A stretch of DNA of 64,000 nt from Hydrangea macrophylla (GCA_033977485.1 CM066985.1:73207045-73271044), one strand, 5' to 3'. Counted from the first letter of the stretch, positions 34,632 to 45,928 are shown. Numbers and translations: made by a program. The notes: a model not told the origin generated them from the sequence alone.

Positions 34632-35250
34632 TTCGGTATGTTAGTGATTGCCTTGGTACCTGATGGTTGATCTGCATTCCCCATTATATGTTGATCTTAC
34701 CACCTAGCTAACAACCAATACTGTAGTAAAATAACTCCATAAGACTCTTTACTTCGAATGCACCATTGAGAAGGACCGAACGAACTTGTGATATAGTCAA
34801 CTTGTACCCCATCATTTGGAAAGCTTTATTGCATCATTTTTCTGTGATTACTTGTTGTATCATTGGTGTAAATGAAACCATCTGTGAGCAGTTTTTAGTT
34901 TGTTTTTTCTGTGATGGTAGGGTTCATAAACCTTATGTGTTTTGTCCTCGAGTTGGATTTGGCAAATGTAAGTCTTTTACCTTTAAATTTCCCCATAAAT
35001 ATATTTTTTAATTTTTTTTTCAAAGCCTAGTTTTGGGATATCCTGGCCCAAATGCCACTGTAACCTTAAGTTACATGGAGTTTTGTGAAGAGTTCACGGT
35101 GTACTACAAAACTCTAAGTGGTGGTTTGGGAAGTCTGAAAACCGGAGTTATTGTTCTTAAATGACTTGTTAATTTCTAAATAAATAGTTTTTGGGTAATG
35201 CATTTTATTACGTAGAAATCTGTGTCTAATCTATCAAATATCAATTACAC
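34632..35250. other. Downstream of the coiled-coil gene, no gene seen
   Basis: AT-rich sequence without a convincing frame or repeat. It may include the 3' untranslated region. Confidence 0.4.
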
Positions 35251-35252
35251 TA

Positions 35253-35558
35253 GAGTCTGTTTGGTTCGTGGATTTAATGTGGTAAAAGAAAGGAAAACAC
35301 AAAGTACAACATTTTCATTTGTTTGGTTACTAGAGAAACTGGGGAGAAAAATAAGAAGAAAAAGAATTGAAACTTTTAAATTTTGTGTCACTTTCCTTCC
35401 TTTTTTGTTAAAGTTACTATGACATTATGAATTTCTTTTATTTGTAATGTTGTCTAAAGCATGGACGAAAACACAGGGGGAAGAAATGAGTGACCTAGTT
35501 ATCTTGTTTTCTTTCCATTTTTTTTCCCTTTCAATAAATCCGCAAACCAAACCAAACC
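35253..35558. mobile_element. Probable MITE with imperfect inverted ends
   Basis: The left end GAGTCTGTTTGGTTCGTGGA and the right end (CCGCAAACCAAACCAAACC) are imperfect inverted repeats of about 25 bp, flanked by TA on both sides (35251-35252, 35559-35560). The superfamily is uncertain. Confidence 0.45.
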
Positions 35559-35886
35559 TAGTAATAATCTTCTCAATCGGCACTGCTGCTTCAGAAAAGT
35601 GTAAACAAGAGGGGTGGCTATGAAACCCAGTAGGTACTGCTGCTTAATATGTTAATGTTTGGTTTGTTGATCTTGCAGTTCCTTTTCTCTTTTGTCTTTA
35701 CGAGAGGCTTTTAAGGCAAGGGTAACATGGCCTTCACATGCTATATACTCCAACAAAAAAGACAATGTCACTTTCAATCAAAAGAAAATGCTCTTTTTTT
35801 GATTAGTTATGTTGGTCTTTGCCTTCCATTCAATTTGATAGTCTTATCTACCATTTATCAATGCTTTCATTTGGTCTTTATTTTTT

Positions 35887-36053
35887 GAGTAATATTTGGG
35901 GCACTAACAACTTCCACTAACACTTACTAACACACTCTATCTCTCTCCTAGTGGTACTGTGGGGTCCACAGTGGGCCCCGTAGTACCAATAGGAGAGAGA
36001 TAGAGTGTGTTAGTAAGTGTTAGTGGAAGTTGTTAGTGCCCCTAGCATTGCCC
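35887..36053. mobile_element. Short foldback MITE, near-perfect palindrome
   Basis: Arms of about 70 bp starting at GGGGCACTAACAACTTCC (35898) and ending at its complement (36042) around a short loop near GTCCACAGTGG. The outer ends pair less well. The flanks TTATTTTTT at 35878-35886 and 36054-36062 give a 9-bp duplication, which suggests a Mutator-type MITE, though the flank is low complexity. Confidence 0.75.
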
Positions 36054-36062
36054 TTATTTTTT

Positions 36063-36148
36063 TCCCTCACTCATAATGGTAAGTGTTGACTGTTAACACC
36101 GTGACTTCTTGGCCTATCGATCCCATTTGAGCCTTTCATCCCTAAAAT

Positions 36149-36183
<35 letters not shown>

Positions 36184-36290
36184 ACTCTCACCACTGACGG
36201 ACCCTTATTTTCGTGATGCAATGATGATTTTTTCTTGGATTTAAAAGTGAACACATTGGTACCTTACTAGTTACTCCCACATTTAGTTGT
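36063..36290. repeat. Duplicated segment, copy A
   Basis: GCCTATCGATCCCATTTGAG, CCTTTCAT, a CT run (36153-36180) and AAAAGTGAACACATTGGT recur in the same order at 40219-40765, where two insertions split it. The two copies flank the tandem arrays. Confidence 0.75.
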
Positions 36291-36383
36291 TTCAATTAGA
36301 TATAATGACAGTTTATGATAATTGTATTGATTTAAGCCTTAAGGACAGTTAAAAAGAATGTTTATTAATAAGTTTCTCATATC

Positions 36384-37755
36384 GTAAAATGATCAAATTA
36401 TCCTTGTAGTTTGCTTTTAATAAGTTAATACAAATAAAGTCCATAAAAATAACATGATGTGACTTGCCCAAGGTTCATCGACATTCTGGACACAATGGCA
36501 GGGTTTATTTGGCTGAAAATATTTACAAAATGACTATTTTACCCCTAAAGTTTCAAAATGTCATAACTTGTTAAGATTAAACTATAATTGAACGTCGTCA
36601 AGGCTTGTGATCTCACATTATTGTGAAAAGTATTTTGACACCTAAAAAGTATACATACTGTAAAATAACCAAATTACCCTTGGGGTTTACTTTTAATAAG
36701 TTAATATAAATAGAGTCTTCAAATAAACACGGGATGATCTACCTAAGGGTTTATCGACATTCTGGATACAGCGGCGGAGTCCATTTGGCCTGTAAATATT
36801 TGTAAAATGACTATTTTGCCCTTAAAACTTCAAAATGACATAAATTGTTAAGATTAAACCAGAATTGAACGCCATCAAAGCCTGTGAGCTCATATTATTA
36901 TGAAGAATGTTTCACCTAAAAAGAACATACACTGTAAAATGACCAAATTGCTATTGAGGTTTACTTTTAATAAGTTAATATAAATAGAGTCTTCAAATAA
37001 CACAGGGTGACCTACCCCAAGGTTCATCGACGTTCTGGACACAATGGCAGGGTCTATTTGGCTTGAAAATATTTGCAAAATAACTATTTTACCCTTGAAA
37101 CTTCAATATGCCATAATTTGTTAGGATTAAATCAGAATTGAACGTCGTCAGAGTCTGTGAGCTCACATTATTATAAAGAATATTTTGACTCCTAAAAGTA
37201 CACATACTGTAAACTGACCAAATTGCCCTTAGAGCGTACTTTTAATAAGGGAAAATAAATAAAGTTTTCAAATAACACGAAGTGATCTATCCCAAGATTC
37301 ATCGATGCTCTAGACAAAATGATGAGGTCCATTTTGCTTTAAAATATTTTTAAAATAACAATTTCGCCCTTGAACATTAAAATGCCATAACTTATTAAGA
37401 TTAAATCAGAATTGGACGTCGTCAAAGCTTATGGGCTCATATTATTATGACGAATATTTTGACACCTAACAAAGTACACTTATCATAAAATGACCAAATT
37501 GCCCATTGTGACTTACTTTTAATAAGTTACTTTAAATAAAGTCTTCAAATAACACAGGATGACCTACCCCAATATTCAACGACGTTTTGGACATAATAGT
37601 GGTGTCCATTTGGCTTGAAAAATATTTAAAAAAGGACTATTTTGCCTTTGGAACTTCAAAATGTCATAACTTGTTAAGATTAAAAATAGAATTTAACGTC
37701 ATTATAGCTTCAGAGCTCATATTATTATGAAGAATATTTTGGGACCTAAAAAGCT
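36384..37755. repeat. 275-bp tandem repeat, 5 copies
   Basis: Starts of the motif GTAAAATGACCAAATT (or variants) lie at 36384, 36660, 36934, 37209 and 37484, spaced 274-276 bp. The units share GTTCATCGACATTCTGGACA and GAACGTCGTCA stretches. Copies are diverged, so the array is not young. Confidence 0.9.
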
Positions 37756-37756
37756 A

Positions 37757-39600
37757 TCAAATTTCACCACTATTTTAACCACTTTTTAAAACAGTGGAGA
37801 AATTCACTACTTCTATTTATGGATGTCAAAACAGTGGACAAGGGTATAATCGTCATAAAATGAAAAAAACTCATTACTGAAATTTTTTTTAAACTTGGTG
37901 AAATTTCACCAGTTTGGACAAGGGTGTAATCGTCATAAGAAAAAAAAATCAGTATAGATAAAAATATCAAACTTGGTGAAATTACACCACTCTTAAAACT
38001 TGGAAATTTCACAACTTTTTACTAGGGTCATAATCGTCACAAACGAAAAAAATCATTACTGGTAAAAATTTCAGAATTGGTGAAATTTTACCACTCTTCA
38101 AAATTTGGTGAATTTCACCACTTTGACAAGGGTATAATCGTCGTAAGTGAAAAAATTCATTATTGATAAAAAAACTTTAAAATTTGGTGAAATTTCACCT
38201 CTCTTAAAACCTTTGTGAAATTTCACCACTTTGAACAGGGGTATAATCGTCATAAATGAAAAAAAAGCATTACTGATAAAAATTTCAAAACTTGGTGAAA
38301 TTTCACCACTCTTCAAAACTTGGAACAAGGGTATAATCGTCATAAACGGAAAAAAAAAAATCATTACTGATAAAAATTTCAAAACTTGGTGAAATTTCAC
38401 CACTCTTCAAAACTTGGAACAAGAGTATAATCGTCATAAACGGAAAAAAAAAAAATCATTACTGATAAAAATTTCAAAACTTGGTGAAATTTCACCACTC
38501 TTCAAAACATGGTGAAATTTCACCACTCTAAACAAGGGTTTAATCGTCATAAGCAAAAAAATCATTATTGAAAAAAATTTCAATACTTGGTGAAATTTCA
38601 CCACTCTTAAAAACTTTTCACCACTTTGAACAGGGGTATAATCATCATAAACAAAAAAAAAAAAATCATTTATTGATAAAAATTTCAAAACTTGGTGAAA
38701 TTTCTTCAATTTTCAAAACTAAGTAAAATTTCGCCAGTTTGAACAGGGTTATAATCGTCATAAATGAAAAAATCATTACCGATAAAAATTTTAAAACTTA
38801 GTAAAATTTCACTACTCTTCAAAACTTGGTAAAATTTCATCACTTTGGACAAGGGTATAATCGTCATAAGAAAAAAAATCAGTGTTGATAAAAATATCAA
38901 ATTTGGTGAAATTGCACCACTCTTAAAACTTGGTGAAATTTCACCACTTTTAACTAGAGTTATAATCGTCACAAACGAAAAAAATCATTACTGGTAAAAA
39001 TTTCAGAACTTGGTGAAATTTCACCACTATTCAAAACTTGGTGAATTTTCACCACTTTGAACAAGGGTTTAATCGTCATAAGCGAAAAAAATCATTATTG
39101 ATAAAAACTTCAATATTTGGTGAAATTTCACTCCTTTTAAAAACTTGGTGAAATTTCACCACTTTGAACAGGGATATAATCGTCATAAATGAAAAAAATT
39201 ATTACTGATAAAAATTTCAAAACTTGGTGAAATTTCACCATTTTGAACAGGGATTTAATTGTCATGAAAAAAAAATTATTATTGATAAAAATTTCAAAAC
39301 TTGGTGAAATTTCACCACTCTTCAAAACATGGTGAAATTTCACCACTCTAAACAAGGCTTTAATCGTCATAAGCAAAAAAAATCAATATTGAAAAAAATT
39401 TCAAAACTTGGTGAAATTTCACCACTCTTAAAAACTTGGTGAAATTTCACCACTTTGAACAGGGGTATAATTGTCATAAGAAAAAAAAATCATTTACTGA
39501 TGCAAATTTCAAAACTTGGTGAAATTTATACACTTTTCAAAACTAGGTGAAATTTCACCACTTTGAACATGGGTATAATGATCATAATGTATGAATAATA
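37757..39600. repeat. ~105-bp tandem array with a palindromic core, about 18 copies
   Basis: Units contain TATAATCGTCATAA, an A-rich run, TCATTACTGATAAAAATTTC and one or two copies of CTTGGTGAAATTTCACCA, whose core GGTGAAATTTCACC is a perfect 14-bp palindrome. The TAATCGTCAT-type landmark occurs about 18 times between 37849 and 39577. Minus-strand ORFs in it are chance frames. Confidence 0.92.
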
Positions 39601-39697
39601 TACAACTAATGAACCTTAGTAGACACAATTACCCTAATGAAGGACCTAAATAAAATTGTAAATATTTAGTTGTCCTTTAACGACTAAAATTCCCTAA

Positions 39698-40111
39698 GAG
39701 CATGCACAATGGGAAGGTGGAACTTAGGCGGAACTTAGCCTAAGTTGTTGTAAGAAGAAGGAGGTGTTAGCAGTGGGGAATAATGGGGCGGCACATCATG
39801 TGCCATGAGCAATGGTGGACGGCACATCATGTGCCATGTAGAGTGGGTGGCACAATATGTGCCGTGTGGAGTGAATGAGAAGCGGCACATCATGTGCCGT
39901 TTGCAAGGGGGCGGCATTTCATGTGCCGTTTGGAATGGGGGCGGCACAACTTGTGCCGTTTCGCCCTACATTAGCGGAACTTAGTAGTACCACAAAGTTA
40001 AGTTTTGTTAAGTTTTACTATCCTATACAATAGCAGAAAGGGCCGCGTTGTTAATGATTTTGAGTTAAGTTCTCCTAAATTATCCTATTCAACTCCCCAC
40101 TGTTGATGCTC
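39698..40111. mobile_element. PIF/Harbinger-like MITE with internal palindromes
   Basis: Inverted ends GAGCATGCACAATGGG and (in reverse) GAGCATCAACAGTGGGG flanked by TAA on both sides (39695-39697, 40112-40114). Inside, 39785-39960 holds six spaced copies of GGCACATCATGTGCC or close variants. Confidence 0.7.
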
Positions 40112-40357
40112 TAACAAAGGATTTATATATAATTTTTCCTAATTGTTAGATTCAAAATGTATGTTGGTGATAAAAATAAAGAGCTAAAATTAAGTATACA
40201 CTTTATAATCTAATGGGCCCGCATTTCCTCCACCCATAATGGGAAAAGTTGACTGTAAAGACCAGGATTTCTTCGCCTATCGATCCCATTTGAGCCTTTC
40301 ATTTCTACAATTCATCTCTCGATCGATCGATCGAGCCTTTCATTACTAAAATTCATA

Positions 40358-40392
<35 letters not shown>

Positions 40393-40407
40393 TGACTTAT
40401 TTTCCGA

Positions 40408-40575
40408 GTACTGCTAGGTAATTTTAAACGATACACCTAAACTATCCACCTAGTGATGTAAATTTTCAAAACTATTAATCAGTTACCAAACAAAGTTTCA
40501 ATTAATTTTAAAACTGCTATGACACATCAACAGGTGGATAGTTTAGGTATCCCGTTTAGATGTATCTAGCATTAC
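40408..40575. mobile_element. Small MITE with ~40-bp inverted repeats
   Basis: The ends GTACTGCTAGGTA and (inverted) GTAATGCTAGATA extend into paired ACCTAAACTATCCACCT stretches. It is absent from the matching place in copy A at 36.2 kb, which confirms an insertion. The target duplication is unclear. Confidence 0.65.
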
Positions 40576-40626
40576 TCTTTCGTGATACAATGATGATTTT
40601 TCTACAATTTAAAAGTGAACACATTG

Positions 40627-40731
40627 TCATCGGTGAGCATAGCTCAAGTGGCAAAGAGATTGGCATATATAAATCCCCTCTAATGCATAGGTTCAGAGTT
40701 CGAACCGCATCTCCCTCTCCCATATAAAAAA
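40627..40731 (+). mobile_element. tRNA-derived SINE
   Basis: A box-A-like TAGCTCAAGTGG and box-B-like GGTTCAGAGTTCGAACC are followed by a short A tail. It is flanked by 16-bp direct repeats AAAAGTGAACACATTG at 40611-40626 and 40732-40747. The empty site exists at about 36245 in the duplicated segment. Confidence 0.9.
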
Positions 40732-42606
40732 AAAAGTGAACACATTGATATCTTACTCCCATATTTATTAATAAATTAATTCATCGCGGGACCAATTCAA
40801 AATGTACGTGAGTGATAAAAATAAAAAGATAGAATTAAGTATACACTTTATAATCTAATGGCCTACGTTTGCTTTGTTGGAAAAAAGTTTCCCCATTGAT
40901 TTAACTCCCATTTTATTCACCTGTTATGCCCCAGAGTAGCAAAAATAGAGAAAAATAAATTTTCTTTTCGAGTCCATAGAAAATGATGGGTGAATGTCAC
41001 CATATAGTCTACACCACACAGTAATATGTAGAAACTGAATATGTTACAATCATTCTATTTATTAGAAAATCATCAGAGTTGTCCACAGGACTATGAAAAG
41101 GTCTGGAAGCAACATATGTTCAAGTACAAATTCTACATAAGTTCAACAGAAGTAAAACTAATAACTATCTAGTCCTTCAGCTGGAGTATACATACTCATT
41201 AGCATAGTAGTCTCCTCCTCCATAACCATCCTTGGTGGGCCGCCCTCTGCATGTCCTTCCCCCAGGTAGTAGCTGTCATCGTAAGCTCTATCACCTACGT
41301 TATTAGGAACATGATAGTCTGGACGGGGAATGTCCAGGAGATAACGGCCGTCAGCTTATTGAGGGTTAAGTAAATATAAACTAACAACTTCCCAGTTATC
41401 TGAAGTATAAACAAGTTATGAAGACACGAGTTAACTTAAGTTCTACTAAATAATATCTTCTCTTTATTACATCTTTTCATAACCGCCCATTATCATCTTG
41501 TTATCCTAAGACTGATAACCAACGTACTCTTGACTGAATGAACAGACTCAATCGTTCAACTCTATGGATATACCATCATTCTGTCCACCGTTCGTTAAGG
41601 ATATATACCATCCACCGCATGTCATGGTCTTCACGTCGGTCCATCCCCCTACTCAATAAGGACATATCACCGTCCTCTGCATGTTAGGGATATAACGTTT
41701 CAAATAGTAGTATATCAAATCTATTACCACGACTCATTGATGTCTACCAGTAATCCTCCATCCACCACTCGATAAGGATATATTATGGATCATCTGGCTA
41801 GTTAGAACCCCTTGGTCTCGTCCACGTACCATTTCCCAAAACTTATCAAATCTATAAATGTTTTGTACTAACATTGATAGATGGCTTTCCCATTGTGGCC
41901 TAACTACTCTGATTAAAATGAAATGAATATCAAACTCAAACGTGAATGTCATAATAACTAACACTATAGTAGTAATCCGTTATCCACCCTCGTTCTTATC
42001 TTTGGTATCACATTATCTGTGATTTTTCCCATAGTTGAATAATGAAAGTCCGAATCGAGAACCGAATGATCGAACCCCTTATATAATAAACAAAAGAAAT
42101 AATCCATGTTCTGTGATTGCCAATCGATTGGGACAATGGTCCAATCGATTGGGATAAAAACTATAAAAATCGATTGAGGAAACATGCCTAGGGGTGTTCA
42201 TGCGTCGGGTGAGTCGGGTTTGACCCTCACTCGTGCATCCATTCGAACACATGTCGGGTTAGGCAACTGTCACCCATCATCCACCACTTTGTCGGGTGGC
42301 GACTTGTCGAATTCGGGTGAAAATTGATGAGGACAAAAATCAAAAGAAAATAAGAGCTTATCTCTATTTCAAACAGATCTTCAAAATAAGCACAAAATAT
42401 AATCATATAACATCAGTTGTAGGGCTAGAGATCTCAAGAAATCATAAAATCAGTTCATCAAAAGAGTAAATGCATAGATCCGAAGAAAGTCTATAGATTT
42501 GAAAAAAAAATAATAATAATAATTTTCATTGGTGATATAAAACTTGCACAGAAATTTTTGGATCACCCAAGGTCTCAAACAAAGAAAAAAACAAAAACAA
42601 AATCAC

Positions 42607-42611
42607 TCATC
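42607..42611. repeat. Target-site duplication of the gag-only Tat element
   Basis: TCATC immediately before the LTR, repeated at 55674-55678 immediately after the second LTR. Confidence 0.95.
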
Positions 42612-42901
42612 TGTAGACACCCCATTTTGTCGGCTATCAGATTTAGGAGACCCATAGCTTGGTGGTTCACAATGATCGTAAAAGACTCAAAAGGACTCCT
42701 GGAAGTCAGCTCTATCTCTCAGAATGCTCAGATTGACCAAAATGCCCTTGAAAGCCATAAAACTCCCAGATTTGGCCCCAAAGTTCTGGAAACATGCTAC
42801 GTCGTAAGAAAAGTATTCAAATGAGTTTTAAAAGAAAAATCGGATGAAATCGTCAGCTCCCAGAGACCCCTGGAAGCCCCGGAAGTTCCCAAAAAGTCCC
42901 C

Positions 42902-43138
42902 GTTGACCGGTTTGACCAAGGTTTGACCAGGTTTGACCAGGGTTTGACCAAGTTTGACCAAGTTTGACCAAAGTCGTCCGAATTCACCAGAATTATTTTT
43001 AAATCATGAAAAAGTGTTAAAACAAGTTCCGAAAGAAAATCGAGCGAAAACATCAGCTCCCGGGAACTCCCGGAGGTTTCCAGAACTTCCCGGGAATCCC
43101 AGGTTTGACCAGTTTGACCAGTTTGACCAGAATTTGAC
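42902..43138 (+). promoter_or_regulatory. W-box-like TTGACC clusters in U3
   Basis: Seven TTGACC in 42902-42970 and three more plus one TTGACT in 43103-43138, as 9-10-bp direct repeats of the form TTTGACCA(A)G. The 3' LTR has six and two. The motif is the WRKY binding core; use by WRKY factors is inferred. Confidence 0.6.
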
Positions 43139-43499
43139 TTTGGAACCGGGGTGCCGAAACAATTTTCAAATATTTTTCATGGATACTAGAGGTCAATAGC
43201 TTTCCGACGATATATTGCACATAATTTCTAGATTTAAAACGAATTTATTATGAATTTCCAAAGGCGAAAAAGGCGATCAAATCGGCTTTTATCGCGAATG
43301 CCGCAAAACACTTCAAACTGACCTATCTCTGAACTATTTTTTTATGTAAAGTAGACTCCATTACCTTTCCAACGGTATATCACAACCTCAATTTGGAGTT
43401 CGTATGCATTTTCTGTGAATTTCGGACGAAATAGGGCCTTTTCGCGAATACCGGAACCTCTGAGGGCCTAAACGTAATTTTCTGGGCTTCTGAGGAGCA

Positions 43500-43536
43500 G
43501 TGCCGCCGCGGCACTGGCCCAGTGCCGCCGCGGCAC
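43500..43536 (+). promoter_or_regulatory. Tandem GC-rich palindromes upstream of the TATA box
   Basis: Two copies of GTGCCGCCGCGGCAC spaced 22 bp apart. The 3' LTR keeps both with one base changed in the first. The left element has a single copy (12442-12456) and the solo LTR a degenerate one (57790-57804). Confidence 0.6.
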
Positions 43537-43680
43537 TCAACCCTCGCAGAGTCCATTTTTGTAATTTTTTTGGGGGTCCAATTTGATTAATTGAAAGCCA
43601 AAACGACGTAGTTTTATGTTCATAGATGTTTGGGACCAATGGGAACGCTTCTAAAATCCCAAAACCACCCCAAATTGGCC

Positions 43681-43688
43681 TATATAAA
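43681..43688 (+). promoter_or_regulatory. LTR TATA box
   Basis: TATATAAA within GGCCTATATAAACCCC, about 1070 bp into the LTR. The element's transcript would start near 43710. Confidence 0.75.
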
Positions 43689-45639
43689 CCCCCCATTGCT
43701 CTTCATTTTGGGGGGGCCAAGTGCAAAGCTTGAAAAGTTGTAGAGAAGAAGAGAGATAGAGATAGGTTTAGAAGAGAGAAAGGGAGCTTCTCCCATTGAT
43801 TTTCCATAAGAAAGTGAGTTTTATTCTTGTTTTCTTCCATCATCCTTCTATATACTTCACATTCAAAGTCCACTCCAACCCTCATTCTTGAGCATTCATG
43901 AGATAGGAAGCTACTTCCATGTCCAAATGTCAAAATCTATGAGTGAAACACCAAGCTACAAGTCCAAAATCACATTGATTATCATCTATTGATTGCTATT
44001 TACTTGCTTTGATTATATATATGTTCATCTCTCATTATCTCATTTCTTTTTCTTTTCTTTATTTACTTACTAGTTCATCATCATCTAAGTGATGACATGA
44101 AGTTTGGGGTGAGTGAATCCTTATGGATAGTAGCTCTTGACCTCAAAAACATGTTTGATAGATGATGATCATAACCTCAATACTTCCAAGGTATTCTTGA
44201 AATGTATTGAAGTTATGTTCAAAAACAAAAATAAATCTCTCCAACAATCTTGGAGGTTCTTGATGATGAGTTTAATGTTGACATTTTAAGTGGCTATAAT
44301 CCTTATTGAGTATTGAAAATGTGCTTTCAAAACATCTATTTCAAAACCCCTCTCAATCCCTCTCATTTGGTTTTAAGAAACAAAACTTTGTTTTCTCCAA
44401 AATCTTCAAAACAATGAGTCAAAACAGTGAGTGAGTTGAGCTCAAAGATTTCTCTAGAACTCAATACTCAACATATGGATGCAAGGCCACTTGGAAAGTC
44501 TTCCTAACTCATTGGAGAACACCCATGATTTTTGGTTTGACTTGGAAGTACTTGGAAATGGTCCATTTGGATCCCAATATTCCTTCCAAACATTCTGATT
44601 TTGCTGTCACAGCAGCTAGGTCCACTTCCAACCTCTTTTACAGAAAACTTTTCCAAAAGGGGTGGTCCTAACTTATTTTTACCTTAAAATTCAATGTCTT
44701 AGGGAACTTTCTGTATAAAATGGGCCCTTAGATCATTCTTTGTCATTTTCTAATATTTTCTAACATTTCAGTCGACAGTACGGACTCTGTTTCTGAGTGA
44801 CCTGTGTTGTTTATATGATTTCTATCAATATGTGATAGCTATTCAAGATTGTCCTTTTGGGTTGTGTTCTAGACACAATAAGGAACATCTCCATAAAAAT
44901 TCATGCATTGAAAACATTCCTAACCCCTCTTTTCAATTTCCAAAAGATGATGCTACTGTTCTGTCCACTATTCACAGCAAGCACATTTTAACTTTCATTC
45001 TTTGATTTGATGCTTATATGCATTCCAAATTAGTTCATATCTTAGGAAGTAGTTCATACTACATTTGTACATATCCCATATTGATTTCACCCATCCATTC
45101 ATACCCATTTTAGACTTCGAAGTCATTCTAGGAATCCATAAACACAAAGCACACTACAACCTTGGCACATTTTAGATACATGCATTGCATCCATGCAAAG
45201 ATTTGGGGTTTTTGTAACTCTTAATCTAAGGAGATTATAAGGAATGAACTCGATCACACGTTCATGCTTCCCCTTTGATCTAATCATCCTTTCTCATCCG
45301 TCCCGGGGATTGAGAGATCTTCTTTTCTCAAAGAATAACATGCATCATACTAGCTTGTTAAGCATATTTTCATTTCTTTCTTATTTGTTTCAAGAACAAT
45401 TCATGTCCCCCTTTAGATTAGGAAGTCTTGATTATTTGATATATGATTAGACGATTTTTCCTAAGTTTATTTGTGTGATCTTTCACTTTACATTGTATGA
45501 TATTTGGCTTAGATCTTATGAATGATATCTTATCTTTAGATCTTCCATTTCAAGTTTCTTATGTAATGTAATATACTATCATAGTATTATTTGTCGAACC
45601 ATACCTAGTATAAGATGATTATTTGGATGCTAATTGAGG

Positions 45640-45813
45640 CCCGTCGAAAGACGGGGCGAGTTGAGGGTGTTTTAGTCGTGACAAAGGCTCCTTCCTCTCT
45701 CGTACCAAAACCCCGAACCAAGTTCTTTGGTTATGAAGGGCCGGTGCCCTTTATCCATTTGGGTGAGTCAAAATTAGGTTTCTTGGTTCCTTAAAGACCA
45801 AGTGGCGACTCTG
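45640..45813 (+). promoter_or_regulatory. U5 hairpin series ending in a primer-site-like motif
   Basis: CCCGTC-GAAA-GACGGG (45640-45655, a GNRA-type loop), AAGGGC-CGGT-GCCCTT (45736-45751), and a stem CTTGGT/ACCAAG with loop TCCTTAAAG (45782-45802), followed directly by TGGCGACTCTG (45803-45813). The true primer-binding site starts 108 bases downstream. Confidence 0.6.
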
Positions 45814-45910
45814 TATCTGTTTTCAACAGACCTATTTTCTTTCTTTGGTTCAAATCAATTTCAAAACAATCTCAAACAAGAGAAGTGGTCCACTTCCGGT
45901 GTCCACAATC

Positions 45911-45928
45911 TGGCGACTCTGCTGGGGA
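45911..45928 (+). promoter_or_regulatory. Primer-binding site
   Basis: TGGCGACTCTGCTGGGGA three bases after the LTR end, identical to the site of the left Tat element. It is likely complementary to a tRNA-Arg 3' end. Confidence 0.88.

Larger units (their letters stand above)
40219..40765. repeat. Duplicated segment, copy B, interrupted by a MITE and a SINE
   Basis: Matches 36063-36290 apart from an insertion at 40408-40575 and the SINE at 40627-40731. An additional short duplication (GTGATAAAAATAAA ... TTATAATCTAATGG) brackets it at about 40150-40220 and 40810-40862. Confidence 0.7.
42612..45907 (+). repeat. 5' LTR of the gag-only Tat element
   Basis: Runs from TGTAGACACCCC to GGTGTCCACA. 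It holds TTGACC clusters (42902-42970, 43103-43138), two GC palindromes (43500-43514, 43522-43536), a TATA box (43681-43688) and U5 hairpins (45640-45813). ORFs in it are not genes. Confidence 0.95.

Noticed and set aside
38098..39376. Minus-strand ORFs in the palindromic tandem array
   Set aside because: Low-complexity translations of a repeat; they differ unit by unit and have no start context.
42189..42606. TAGGGGTGTTCATG start taken alone as a small element ending before 42612
   Set aside because: The matching inverted end and target duplication are at 56256-56275, beyond the Tat insertion.
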